Shown here: piece after piece, positions 34,635-46,262 of the stretch
Layout: the number at the start of each line of letters is the position of its first letter
Numbering within the stretch: the stretch's first letter is position 1
Assembly (NCBI RefSeq): GCF_042453785.1
Contig: NC_091675.1
Span: 21,562,501 to 21,626,500 of the forward strand
Direction: 5' to 3'
Length of the DNA: 64,000 bases
Origin: Malus domestica
Lineage: Eukaryota; Streptophyta; Magnoliopsida; Rosales; Rosaceae
The notes under the pieces: generated by a model
Seen by the model: only the letters and a program-made list of their open reading frames with translations
Told to the model about the DNA's origin: nothing
Database searches by the model: none
Program-made: the position numbers and the translations under genes

Positions 34635-35404
34635 TTAGAATGAATGAGCTGGTTGTTAAGTGGGAATTGGGAAATTGGGAACCATTTAGGGATTTTGTTT
34701 TACCTCAATTGGTTTTGGACGTTTGAATTTCTCTAACACCTTATTTCCCTATTATTTATGAATTTCAAATTGATTTAACGTTCATGGGCATTGATGGGTG
34801 AAATTTTCAAATAAATTTGTTTCAAAATTGTCTAATACTAATTTACCAATTGGTGCTAGGCAAATTGTTATGCTATACGTGAAAATCAAATTATTTCAGA
34901 GGGCGAAATGAGAGTTTGTACTTTCAATAGATGAGATTGAGATAAGATAATCTAATACAATGAACAGTTCATAAGTGATGAAATCTAACTTCATCACAAT
35001 TTGAACATTTTTAGGTTGAAAGATTAATAATAAAAAAAATTTAAGATAGGACGTCCAAAAATCAACTTAAGTAAAGTTAACACATAAAAAAAATCATCGC
35101 ATAATCAAATTACTACATAAATAAATAAATATAGCCCTATATAGAGCTCAAAAGAAATTGCCCCTCATCGAGAGAGATCTTTTATAAAGCTCCAAAGATT
35201 CCTTTTGACCTCTAAAATAAACTATATCCATCACTTTTCCAGTCTCATAGAAAGCCCCTCACTAGAGATGCTCTTAGAATGAATGAGCTGGTTGTTAAGT
35301 GGGAATTGGGAAATTGGGAACTATTTAAGGATTTTGTTTTACCTCAATTGCTTTTGGACGTTTGAATTTCTCTAACACCTTATTTCCCTATTATTTATGA
35401 ATTT
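34119..35404 (+). repeat. tandem duplication, unit about 640 bp
   Basis: Unit 1 (about 34119-34762) and unit 2 (about 34763-35404) run side by side with few differences, starting TTTCAAATTGATTTAACGTT and ending CTATTATTTATGAATTT. The duplication contains the right end of the family C element plus ~130 bp of flank, so the TTA border appears twice (34635, 35274). Confidence 0.9.
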
Positions 35405-36967
35405 TTTTACATTACACAGCTTATGGAGCGCACCGATATTTGAACACACGATTGCAACGGCCAAGATCCAGCTACTCAACTTTAATTATAGTTTGAGGCA
35501 AACTACCGATCTTATAAATTTCAGCATGGGACTCTAATTAAAAACTCATCAAGTCATCGTAATATTACCTTTTCTCCCCACCCGGCCTTGTTCTGAAGCA
35601 TCGTAAACTAAGGCGATCTACTCGACCTTTTTGGTGTGATTGTGGGCGTACCATAACGTCACTTGGAATAGCTAGAGTAGAAATTTGAGATTAAAAAAGG
35701 AGTTGCATGTGACGGACAAACTATTATAATGTCATTTGAGCGATTTAGAAACAGACAAAAGAATCTTCACTGGCTTTAGATCCCCCAAAATAAATGAGAA
35801 TAATATATAATCGGATAAAGTAAAATGCACCAAAGTAAAACTAAATCCATTCCAAAAGCAAAAGAAAAACGTTAATTGAAGATAAAATTAATCCGAACAA
35901 GAATGTAAAATTATTCTACTAACTAAAAGTAGAATCACTAGTTTTTTAGTGACGACATCCTACCTCCGATAAGGTTACTAGTATTTGTTTGGACAAATTG
36001 GACAGCACGATAAGATTTATACAAAATATGTTTTACAAAATAACACATAGTTTTCAAACGTAGTGAGTCAAACTTGAAACTACCTCCAATTATAGTGGAA
36101 ACAACTACCACCCTAAATCGAGCAGTCTTTAGTTGTTTACGGATCCAAATTGAATATTCGATCTTTTCTTCGGGTTAGATATGCAACCTAGTCACGTAAT
36201 ACAACATGTTTTAGATTGTTTTTCCTGTAAAACACTTTTATTTACAACTACTTTTGCTAAAAATAATCTTATTAGAAACGCGTTGAAATTTGATGTCATA
36301 ATTACTAAAGTTTTTCATTAGTTAAAAAGGACAAGGCAAATCTAGAAAACGGGTTTCCATGCTTTATAGTTTGCTGACGCATGCAATGAAATGTCAACGA
36401 AGATTTTGTAGGGAAGAGGAAAGAGAAATAGAGAAATAGAGAAATGGAGAAATTAATTAATTAACTCATTTAATAAAGTTTTTGTTTAAGATATTGAAAC
36501 ATGACGCGACCATAGTCTCTCTACCACTTACCATAACTTCGTCTACGTCACCAAGATTCTAAATCTCGTTTAGTGGAGGGAGCATAAGATTCCTCATATT
36601 ATCTCGCTTGACTCGATTATTTGCATCATTTTTGTCCTGTAAATTAATTACTTTAATTTATTAGAAATTAACGGCACGCATTAATAGAAATATTCTTGTG
36701 GTCATCTTGTGATTAAGGAATACATGATTATTCTTATTTAGATAATATTAGAAATAGTTTATTAATGATTACATCTAATGTTTTACTTTTAATTCTCGAT
36801 TTAAAATTTAATGGTGAGTGAATCATGAACGATTGGTCAGTAGATTGGCAATGCGATTTTGTTCTTCAAGTAACTCAAACCTTCTTTTTTTTATTATTGA
36901 CAAACGATATGATGTTTGATAAAACTTAACACACACCCCCACAATAAATCAAAGTGTGCCACCATAA
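35405..36967. other. gene-free AT-rich interval
   Basis: No gene, RNA gene or clear repeat recognised. A short GAGAAATA triplication is at 36421-36450. Confidence 0.5.
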
Positions 36968-37731
36968 GAGCAACTTCACCGTTGCAAAGGTCCCCTAGGG
37001 CAAGTCACTATTGAATAACCTCCAATGAATAGCTTTAGCAATAGGTAATAAAATATTAATATTTTTTATTTTATAAAATGCTACAAAATAATTTTCTTTA
37101 TAATTTTATTCTCCATCAAAACCCTCTTCAATGTCACCCACTTTAGCACTCGGCTCGGCACCAACAACTACCCCCTCGCCACCGACCCTGCCTTACCCAT
37201 CCCTGCCGAACAAAAGGTCCTATTCCCCTTCACCTGCCTCTACTGCAATGGCACTGGCGTCTCCAACAAGTAGCCTCAGTACATAGTCAAGTCCGGCGAC
37301 GACATCGACCACTTAGCCACTATCCTATTCTCGAGGCTCGTGACGTACCAGGAAATCGCGGCAGTGAATAAGATATCCGACCCCAGTCTGATTCAGATTA
37401 GGGAGAAGCTCTGGATTCCTTTCCTGTGTAGTTGCGATGTGGTGGACGGTGAAAGGGTGGTCCATTACGGACATGTGGTGGTGGCTGGGAGCTTGATGGA
37501 GGCGATTGCAACAGAGTACGAGACGACCCAAGACGTAAATATTTTTAAATCATGGCTGACGTCAGCCATGCATCACTTGGGCCTCAGGCTCTCGGGCTGT
37601 GGATCGCGCCTAACCTGTCCACCGGGCCTCCCCCGAGCCCCATTGCCAGCATAGGCTGGAGCTGATCGTTGGGGCTATTGCCTCATTTCTGTCGCTTGTC
37701 CATTGGGCCAAATACCCCGGTGGAGTTGCTT
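36968..37731 (+). mobile_element. Pack-type PIF/Harbinger-like element carrying a LysM gene fragment
   Basis: Bounded by TAA on both sides (36965-36967, 37732-37734). The ends GAGCAACTTCACCG and CGGTGGAGTTGCTT are imperfect inverted repeats, related to the GAGCAACTTC end of the element at 32451. The AT-rich left arm (to about 37110) and GC-rich right arm (from about 37530) enclose a 408-bp host-gene fragment. No transposase. A host exon sequence between transposon ends defines a pack-type element. Confidence 0.7.
37118..37525 (+). pseudogene. captured fragment of a LysM receptor-like (LYM2/CEBiP-type) gene
   Basis: One frame of 136 codons with a single TAG (37271-37273). It encodes GTNNYPLATDP, then CNGTGVSN, then a LysM-like module (IVKSGDDIDHLATILFS, YQEIAAVNKISDP, REKLWIPFLCSCD), then VVHYGHVVVAGS. 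This order of Cys-containing linker and LysM modules matches plant LysM-domain GPI-anchored proteins, which bind chitin oligosaccharides or peptidoglycan at the cell surface. N-terminal signal, first module and the C-terminal anchor are all absent. GC content is clearly above the flanks. Without a start, and with a stop, it is not a working gene. Confidence 0.75.
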
Positions 37732-37734
37732 TAA

Positions 37735-38214
37735 CAGGGCAAACGACAAGTAGTTTTGTAATAAACTCGAAACAACTATATATCGTTTTTGCAAACGTGT
37801 GAGTTGAACATGAGACAGACAACTACCACTGCAAAAAAACTAGTGTTATCCACTTGGATAAATAAACTGGTAAATAGAAATCTAAGCCCAAAATATAAGG
37901 ATAAAAAACCTACGCATAGTGCAATTTTCAGCCCAAAATAAAAAAAGGCCCGTTATGGTGGGCTTGTAAAAAAGCAGAAAAAAAGCCCAAGAATCTCCAA
38001 TCCGACAGAAAAAACAGCGAAAGTTCTTCTGGTCTTCTCACCTCGTCTTTCAAAAATACATGCGTCAATGTCGTCCCTCGAACGATTTTCATTTTTTATT
38101 TCCCGTCAAAGTAAACCAATCGTCCTCCTTCAAATTCTCGGAAGGCAGTTTCAGCCGCCATCGTCCGCCCGGCCCGGCTGACCGACCGACGGTTCAGATT
38201 GCTGCGCGGCAGAA
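37735..38214. other. upstream region of the aquaporin gene
   Basis: Presumed promoter and 5' UTR of the SIP gene. A run of open frame at 38060-38214 ends in the aquaporin start and is out of frame with it. Confidence 0.4.
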
Positions 38215-39287
38215 ATGGGGGGGATTGGTTTGCTCTCGTCGGATTTGGTAATCTCGTTCATGTGGGTATGGTCGGGGGTCCTGATTAAGATCTACGTGTT
38301 TAGCTTTCTGGGGTTTGGTCACGGACCCAGCGGTGAGATAATCAAGTGCGCCCTTTCGATTTTGAACATGTTTTTCTTTGCGTTGCTGGGTAAGGTTACC
38401 AACGGTGGCACCTACAATCCTTTGACCGTGTTGTCCGGCGCGTTTACGGGGGGTTTCAGCCGCTTTCTTTTCACTGTTGCTGCCAGAATCCCTGCTCAGG
38501 TGACGCCCTTTGACTCGTTGATCGTTTGTTTGGATAGAGAGAAAATTTTAACTAAAATAACGGAATCTAGATAGAAAATTTTGTTTGGATAGATGGAAAG
38601 TCGATTGATTTTCTTTATTACATATTAATTTGGATAGCTGAAATCTGATTTGGGCATTTGTGACATATTGGTTTCATTGTTTCTGTGATGCAATTTATGT
38701 TGTTTTTTTCTTACCATATACATGTGTCGATGATCTTGTTTTCTCTTGCTTCAGGTTATTGGCTCTATTGCTGGGGTTAGGTTCATAATCGCGACCTTTC
38801 CTGAAATAGGTCTCGGGCCTCGTTTGAACGTTGACATCCATCGAGGTGCTCTTACAGAAGGATTGCTGACATTTGCAATTGTTACTATCTCGCTTGGGCT
38901 CGCCAGAAAAATCCCAGGGAGTTTCTTCACCAAGACTTGGATCTCAAGTGTTTCTAAGTTAACTCTTCACATTCTTGGCTCTGATCTGACTGGTGGTTGT
39001 ATGAGCCCAGCCTCTGTAAGTACCTACAACGATTCTTCACGGCTATAAATCCATTTCAGCTTGTTGAGATTTAATTTACGAAACTTGAATGCACTGAACC
39101 TCAACTTTATGGACTTGGGCAGGTGCTGGGATGGGCTTATGCTCGTGGCGACCATATCACGAAGGAGCATATCATGGTTTACTGGCTCGCCCCAATAGAG
39201 GCGACTCTGCTGGCAATATGGACATTTAGGGTCGTCGTTCCACCAGTCCAAGAGGAGAAGGTAGACAAGAAGGCTAAATCAGAATGA
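38215..39287 (+). CDS. SIP1: small basic intrinsic protein, SIP1-type aquaporin
   Basis: Three exons, 38215-38499, 38755-39015, 39123-39287, GT/AG borders, all phase 0, joining to 711 bp, 236 residues, the usual SIP length. Two halves of three hydrophobic helices each are visible. The first pore motif is NPL (68-70), as SIP proteins often deviate from NPA here. The second is SPA (179-181, GCMSPAS), where I would expect NPA; the codon is AGC at 39004-39006, one transition from AAC. The C-terminus is lysine-rich (QEEKVDKKAKSE). SIP1 aquaporins reside in the ER membrane and pass water. The SPA change could alter the pore; everything else looks intact. Confidence 0.92.
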
Positions 39288-39655
39288 AGAAATTCCACTG
39301 CATTTCTCCATGTCTTACGGCCGTTCTAACCTGTTAACATTTAGAGAAGATAGACAACGGTTGAATTAAGCAAGTTTCTCCTGTATATGAAATCATTGTG
39401 CCTTTGAATTTGTAATCTATGAAATGGAGGGTATTTCAATACAAAGTTTCCTGAGTTTCGATTCATTGTTCTCTCTTTCAAATATATAATTAGTTATTTT
39501 CTTTTAGCGTTAAATTTCTGGATGATCTGAATACTCGGAACTGGCAAGCTCGATGCCATCTTCAACTCTTTACCTCAAAGACTTCAATGGTGGGTTCGGC
39601 CCTTCCCCAGCTTAGCATCCATAACAAAAGATGTTCTCTTACTAGTCTTGATTTC

Positions 39656-41248
39656 TCAAACAGAAAGGCTGGTGGCATGTTCATGGCAGTGCGAATCAGT
39701 AACCCAGCTACTTCCGACTTCCTTAACTAGTCCTTTCGTCTCCATTACACTCCTCAATTCATCTACAGAATCCCACCTTCCGATGGTTGCATAAAAATTC
39801 GATATCAGAACATAATTCCCGGGCTTATCGGGCTCTAACTGCAGAAGATGCTTAGCAGCAAGCTCACCCCCTTTAACATCCAGATTAAGGCTACAAGCAT
39901 TCAACAATGCTGACCAGACTGCTGCTGTAGGCCTAATGCCATGCTTAACCATATCATCAAACACACACCACACTTCATCTATCTGACCGGCCCGGCCTAA
40001 CATATCCATGAAGCAGACATAGTGCTCCGGACCCAGGCCCAGACCATACTTCTCTATCGCTAAATTAAAACACTCTCGACCTTGCTCCACCAGCCCCGAG
40101 TGCCCACAAGCTGAGAGAACAGCAAGAAAAGTCACAGCATTCGGCAACACTCCAGTTCTTTCTTCCCCCATCTTGTTGAACAGATCAAGAGCTTCGACCC
40201 CATTCCCATGACTTCCATATGCATCAATCATGCTTGTCCACGAAACCACATCTTTATTACGAACTCCATTGAACAAAGATCGAGCATTCAAAATTTTCCC
40301 ACACTTTGCATACATGTCCAGCAAAACATTGCACATTTGGGTATCGGATATGAACCCATGACGCAATGCCACGCAGTGTATCTGCTTCCCAATCCACAAA
40401 TTCGAATTCTCTGAGCAAGCAGCAAGAGCGCTAGTAAGTGCAATTACATTCGGTTTCATGGCAGACATAATCGACAATGCCTCTTGGTACTTCTTGTTTC
40501 GAACACACCCGGCAACTAGAGAATTGAAAATGACATCATCCCTTCGACAATTCAAGCTCGAGAACACTTTCATGGCTTCACTCATACACCCAACAGCAGA
40601 GTAGAAATCAATCAAAGCGGTGCCCAAAATCACCATATCGCGGCCCATCACAACCACCATCCCATGAACCTGCTTGCCTTGTCGAAAGGCCTTGGAAAAG
40701 GCACAAGCTTTAAGCAGAGAACACATAGTAAACTCGCTGAACTCCACTCTTTCCTTCCTCATTGCTTCAAAAACACCAACCGCTTCTCGGGCAAGCCCAT
40801 GCCTTAAAAAGCTCGAAAGCAAAGCATTCCAAGTTACAACATCCTTGAACTCCATCTCCTCAAAGGCTCTGACAGAGTCCTCCAAAAACCCATATTTGGA
40901 GTACATGTCCATGACGGCAGTCTTTGCCACGGTTCCTGACTCGGAACCAGTTTTGATCATCAGACAATGGACCTGCCTGCCACGTTCAGGGCGGGGAAGA
41001 GCCCTGCAGGCGCCAAGTACCGGAGTGAAAGTGTAGGCATTGAGGTCGGATTTCGTGCGATGAACGCGGCAGAAGAGAGCCCATGTGGAGGAAAATTGTC
41101 CGTTGCGAGTGTAGGAGGCGAGCAGGGAGTTGAGCGAGTAGATATCTCTTTGAGACGTTTCATCAAACAGGTGGTGGGTCTGGAAGCCATTGAAATTGCA
41201 TTTGGCGGGAAGGTGGAGGGAACGTATAGGACGAGTTAGGGCGGTCAT
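39656..41248 (-). CDS. pentatricopeptide repeat protein, PLS class with E domain
   Basis: Single intron-less frame; the first ATG is at 41248, giving 530 residues. An in-frame TTG just upstream lacks support. PLS-type repeats run from about residue 35 to 450 (DVVTWNALLSSFLRHG, DVVSWTSMIDAYGSHG, NVLLDMYAKCGKI). An E-type tail (GNYVLISNFYATIGRWDSV, GLVKEVGSSW) closes the protein and there is no DYW deaminase. Such proteins pick RNA editing sites in mitochondria or plastids. The N-terminus is basic and Ser/Leu-rich, fitting an organelle transit peptide. It resembles Arabidopsis At5g66500, from memory. It lies tail-to-tail with the aquaporin gene, 368 bp apart. No defects. Confidence 0.92.
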   Translation of the reverse strand: MTALTRPIRSLHLPAKCNFNGFQTHHLFDETSQRDIYSLNSLLASYTRNGQFSSTWALFCRVHRTKSDLNAYTFTPVLGACRALPRPERGRQVHCLMIKTGSESGTVAKTAVMDMYSKYGFLEDSVRAFEEMEFKDVVTWNALLSSFLRHGLAREAVGVFEAMRKERVEFSEFTMCSLLKACAFSKAFRQGKQVHGMVVVMGRDMVILGTALIDFYSAVGCMSEAMKVFSSLNCRRDDVIFNSLVAGCVRNKKYQEALSIMSAMKPNVIALTSALAACSENSNLWIGKQIHCVALRHGFISDTQMCNVLLDMYAKCGKILNARSLFNGVRNKDVVSWTSMIDAYGSHGNGVEALDLFNKMGEERTGVLPNAVTFLAVLSACGHSGLVEQGRECFNLAIEKYGLGLGPEHYVCFMDMLGRAGQIDEVWCVFDDMVKHGIRPTAAVWSALLNACSLNLDVKGGELAAKHLLQLEPDKPGNYVLISNFYATIGRWDSVDELRSVMETKGLVKEVGSSWVTDSHCHEHATSLSV

Positions 41249-41450
41249 CAATTGGGGTGAGGGAACGTCTTACATCTAAGGTTATCCTCTCTCACAGGCA
41301 CTCTCGGCTTGCTTCCTTCTCCAACATGTTAGGATATGGAAGCCAAGTCTTATACGGCGTTATTAAGGAAATATAGAGCCGGAAGAGACGCCGCATCCAC
41401 ATGGTACTAAGTAGTTTTGGCTGTCTCACAGCTAGTCATAATAATTTTAC

Positions 41451-41604
41451 GGGAACTTTAACGAAAAGTTTTCGGTACTATTTATTTTAACGAAAAATCA
41501 TATTTTTACACTAAAAAATCAATTATGTTACTATTCACTTTACCCTTTATTTTTTCATTATTATTAAAACCCAAAGTTTTCAAGCCCTTTTCATTAGTTT
41601 TCCT
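41451..41604 (-). mobile_element. 153-bp MITE, family A copy 4 (reverse)
   Basis: Reverse complement of the family A unit, starting GGGAACTTTAACGAAAAG and ending CATTAGTTTTCC. Flanks share TAATTTTA (41442-41449 and 41605-41612), an 8- or 9-bp target duplication. Confidence 0.88.
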
Positions 41605-42149
41605 TAATTTTATTTGAATTCGTCTTTATGAAAATTAAATTTACAATCTCTTACAAAAAGAAATATCACTAAACCATAGTACTAAGTAGTTTTGAAAAAA
41701 AAAATATGATTTTGACAACTAATCCATACATATAAAGGGAGAATGCCAGTTTGGTGAAGTATTCAAAATGCCAAGAATGCCCTCACTTCAGAAAAAAAAA
41801 AACACAAAATCATCCTAATATAATATGGTTAAAATCGTAATACGCAATTATAATAGGGTTGAAATCATAATACACACAATATAATATTCGGAGATGTTTT
41901 TACAATTGTTAGATGAAAGATATCCCCATTCAAACAAATTGTGACCCTTCAGATGAAAGACATTCTACAAGCAGTTGCTACAATGGAAACTGCAACCAAC
42001 CGCATGATCAAGAGGCCATAACGACTTACTCAATCCCCACTATTCATAGAAAAAGGAGAAACGAACTCAATCGCACATAGCCGTTTCTCACATTGTCTTA
42101 TTTATGCTTCTTCTTCATCCACTTTCATTGTCTTAAATTTCATATTCAT

Positions 42150-42665
42150 TTTGCTCAGTTTTTGTTCAATTTCGATAAGGTATTACAGCTTGGAGCCAAT
42201 TTGCAGATTTTAAAAATCGTGGATGCTGGGCAAAAAACGCTTGGACATGTAATTCAATTTCAATGCCAAGAACCGTTCGTTTCTTTTGGATAATTTTGAT
42301 CTTATGCTGATTTCGACTGAATTCTAAAAAAAAAATTAATTTGCCTTAGTTTAATTTGTAGTTGTTCATTTCTGATGAAAAGCTGTGAATGTTATGAATT
42401 ACTACAGGTTTAAACTAACGATCTGTTCAACAATATGAAATTGCTTTGTGTTTTAAGATCTTCATCCGAATAAAGTTTCGTTATTTCGTATGGTGGACAT
42501 CCGTTTGCAGTTCGGAGTCGATGTGCGTATTTTGAAGATGGTGTATGCTAGGCCAAAAAGGCTTGGACGGGTAATTCAATTTCAATGGCAAAGACCATTC
42601 ATTTTTTTTTTTTTGAATAAGTTTGGTCCTCTACTAATTTCGACCAAAAAAATTTAATTTGTAGC
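42150..42665 (+). repeat. diverged tandem duplication
   Basis: About 42177-42345 and 42500-42665 share phrases such as GCTTGGAC, GTAATTCAATTTCAATG, GATTTCGAC/AATTTCGACC and AAATTTAATTTG in the same order, at moderate identity. Confidence 0.65.
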
Positions 42666-43631
42666 TTCTCTACTCAAAGCGTCCTCCCTCCTCCTACTAC
42701 CCCACGTCACTCTCTTCTGGAAGAATTTGTTTACAAATTGAGAGATTGAATTGCTGCTTGGAAATTCGGAAAATTTATGATCTTTGTATGGTATTTTAGG
42801 TTTAGGATACAGAAAGATTGTGTCTTTGATGTAAAATTAATATTGAATTTGATGAACTTGATTAGATTTTGCATTGTTTTAGGCCACTGCATATTAAGTT
42901 TGTGATAAAAATTAAGGATTGTTTGTGTGGTTTTTTCCGTATTCATAATTGTTCAACATAATCAAAATTAGAGTTTTTTTTTTTGGTGTGTTGATTTTCA
43001 GGTACTCTGTATTAGTAATTGCTTATTTCAAAAGGGAATGTGGGGATATGATAGAACTTTAAGACATTTCTCATGTGGATTTTTCTTATAGAAAAGGTAT
43101 GGTATTCTGTATGATCTTACCTACTTTTTTTTTTGAGTGTCGTGTGATTGTTTTCTAATAAACTCAGGCTATCCATATTTTTTTTCCTTATCTCCTTCCT
43201 ATGTTACTTACTGTAGGGATGCATCTGAGTAGTTTTACATGAGATCTAAATGGGAAAAATAAAAATATAAAAACCTTCTGAAGATAACAAAATGAATACT
43301 TATGGCAAGAGGATCAAAGTGCTCCCACACTTGTGATTCTAATGGAATGCAATATGATTACCCAAAAACCTTACACAGTTAAAATAATTGCACTAATTAT
43401 ACAAGAGAAGTTAAACTATAAATCATATTCAATCATGAGGACAAATAACCCTGCAGAAAATTGTTCATGCCCATAATGTGGTCATCCGAATTTTGTATTG
43501 ACTGGTCCATTGATTTTTCTGAAGGAAATCAGAATATATGTTTGTTGCCTGCGATATGATTGACATAGTTTAACTAGATTGAAACCAGACATACCCATCT
43601 AATGTATATGTTGTATGCATTCGTCATCTTT

Positions 43632-43705
43632 AGGGGGCGTGTAGTGCCCGTGATTAAAAAATGCCTCTCACATGAGTGTAAGCGTATGTGGAGATATAAG
43701 GTTTT
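43632..43705. repeat. hairpin-bearing repeat, copy 1
   Basis: GGGGCGTGTAGTGCCCGTGA followed by TTAAAAAATGCCTCTC. The first part is a small palindrome. Same sequence, better preserved, at 45474-45540. Confidence 0.6.
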
Positions 43706-45473
43706 GATCTCCCTCATTTTGATATATGATTGGATTTTTATTGTAGTAGATTCAATTTGCAAAATTACAATTGCTTTGCTCTTAGTTCTCCACGATTGTT
43801 TTATCTGTTATTGTTTCATATCTTTTCATTCCATGTGTTTTTTTTTTCTTGATTGGCCAGGAACAAGATAAAGCTTTTTGATTGTTTGGCTTGACAAGGA
43901 ACAATAAGCATTTTTGCAAGCCGTTTGAAGTCCATCCAAATAAGAATTCAGGACTATGTGTTGTCTTGCTTAATCAGGTTTTTGTTTTGGGTTTTATATA
44001 TCTTAGTTTCAAACAATTCTATATGGCTTCATTTGTATGCTTTTACTTCAATGTTTGGGTGAGAAGTTGGACGTCTTCTTCATTTGAAAAATAAATAAAT
44101 AAATAAATTTCCTTTTTTCCATGGTGATAAGTGCAAAGAGAATGAACCACTGGAGATCTACTATGCCAAAGAGAAAACAAGTATGGAAGATGGAGATTAG
44201 TTCTTGATTGCTCTCATTGTGGAGGACAAAAGTATAAACATTAAACACAAAGGTTTTTGAATTATATGTGGATTGAGGAGAAAAATATAAGAGTATATGA
44301 AATATAATTTTGCTTTCCGTGTGTAGTGAATGGAATAACAAATTTCTGTATAATTTTTGTACTTCTGCAAACAAGTACCGTCTGATAGCGAATTGTCAAT
44401 TTTACTTGCAATTCGTGACAAACAACATTTTTAATTTGCACAACATTGACATGCCAATGTCTAAAACCTAATATAAATTTATAGGTTCAATTAGCATTTG
44501 ATTTAAAACCAATGCCTATAGAGAAAAGGATATCAAACCAATGTTTTCGGAGCAGCTGGGTGAATTCTAAAAGCATGTGCTACAAATTGTTTTTCACTGG
44601 TAGGATTTCATTTCCTTGCAAACAAAGTTAACTTTCAATTCCAGAGATTTTGGATTCTGATTCAAGATCTTTGGTTTCGTTCTTATCATCAGACAAGGTC
44701 TTGAGAATTTAATGCCCGTAGAAAAAAAGATATCAAAACACTTTTGTAATTCATCGTCTCTGCATAAGATTGCAATCACTTATATCTAATACGTACGACC
44801 AACAATCAATTTAGTTTTATATTCAGAGCTTCACCATTTTCTCTTGATACATTTTTTCTGCATTTTGTACTGTAATTGCAATTGTACGCATTCATTTGCT
44901 ACACCAACTTCAGAGTGAATTAAGGTTTTTTCTGCATTTTGTACTGTACTACATTTTTTCTACAAGTTCATTTTTCAAAAATACAATGTCCAAATTCATT
45001 TTAGTTGTACTCTATTTGTAGTGCTGATGTTGCAAAATTTATTGTCATCATTAAAGAATGGATTTCAAAGATAACAACATGGGTAATGCTAGGAAGATTA
45101 AATTTGTAGACAATATTTGTGATTTTATCTTTCTTAATAGTCGGAAAAATTCAGATTTCATACTTATTTGTTTTGGTGCATGTGATAAAAAAACGTTTGA
45201 TAATGTGGCACCAATGATAAAAAAAATAATAACAATGACTACAAATTGGCATACGTGGTTTCGACATATATAAAAGTTCTTTGGGTGTAACACCCGGAAT
45301 TATAGAATAATACGCCTTGACTATGTGCATTAATTAGAAAGCATGGTTATAATAATAGTTTGTAACACAATCGTAGAGAAAAAAAATATATCATAAGGAG
45401 ATGATTGTAAAAAATAAAATAATAAGAAATTGTTATGACATTCTCACATGCATAACCAAAGTAACACATTTTT

Positions 45474-45540
45474 AAGGGCGCGTAGCGCCCGTGATGAAAA
45501 AATGTCTCTCGCATGCGCATGAGCAAGTGCGGAGAGGTTG
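45474..45540. repeat. hairpin-bearing repeat, copy 2
   Basis: GGGCGCGTAGCGCCC is a perfect 6-bp stem with a 3-bp loop, followed by GTGATGAAAAAATGTCTCTC. It may be a Helitron-type terminal hairpin, but I see no CTRR end at the usual distance. Confidence 0.55.
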
Positions 45541-46262
45541 GTGTTTAATTAAGCGAAAATGCTAAAGAGGGCACATATTTTTTACCACATTCATGTGGCG
45601 TGTGATGTGTACTTGACACGTGAATTAATAAGTTCATGTCATTGAATGTTTGTTATATGTGTCAGTTGTAACATCACATTGTACATGAATGTGGTAAAAT
45701 AATATACCCATACTATGAGTAACTAGGAGGGGGGAGAGGATGCATTTTTTATGACGTAAAATTGACCTAAACCCTAGTGCAGAAAACAGAACATGGGCAC
45801 TACACTAGACATTTAACAATTTACAACAACCAAATGTGTATAGAAGCAAAAAGACAGATACAATCATAATTAGTAGCAGTATAAAATGATAGAGACCAAC
45901 AAGAAAAGGGTCAAACTCCTGCAATCATACATCATGAGGCGTCATGATTGTCACATGCAAAATAGTCATCTGTAAGCCTCTTTAGCTTTTATAACTCAAT
46001 TTTTGTCTTTTAAGTTTGGTCGGGTGGAGATTTAACATGTTCCTTCTTTTTATTTATTACATATGCCTTTACTCCACAGAGAATGTGCCCGTTGGTCTTC
46101 CAAAATTTGAACATTCAACCACCATATTTCATTCAATTATAATTTACCCAACAACTATTCTTGTGAGCTAAGGATACATAATTACTCGCGGTAAAAATAA
46201 AATAAAAATAAAAAATAATCAAATTACATGATATTAATGGGCTGCATGCGCAAAAGCCGGCG

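Larger units (their letters stand above)
41613..46262. other. 4.6 kb gene-free interval with diverged repeats
   Basis: No supported gene. It holds a diverged duplication at 42150-42665, two copies of a hairpin-bearing repeat at 43632 and 45474, and a possible Helitron start at 41726 (TCCATACATATAAAGGGAG after an A). Open frames here (for example 43602-43871, 45058-45273) lack recognisable domains. Confidence 0.5.

Noticed and set aside
37340..37654. Start of a functional LysM gene at the ATG near 37451 or upstream
   Set aside because: The frame at 37340-37654 is the captured fragment running into transposon sequence; no signal peptide, first LysM module or anchor.
40674..41036. + strand open frames opposite the PPR gene
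   Set aside because: Antisense shadows of an intact 530-residue PPR reading frame.
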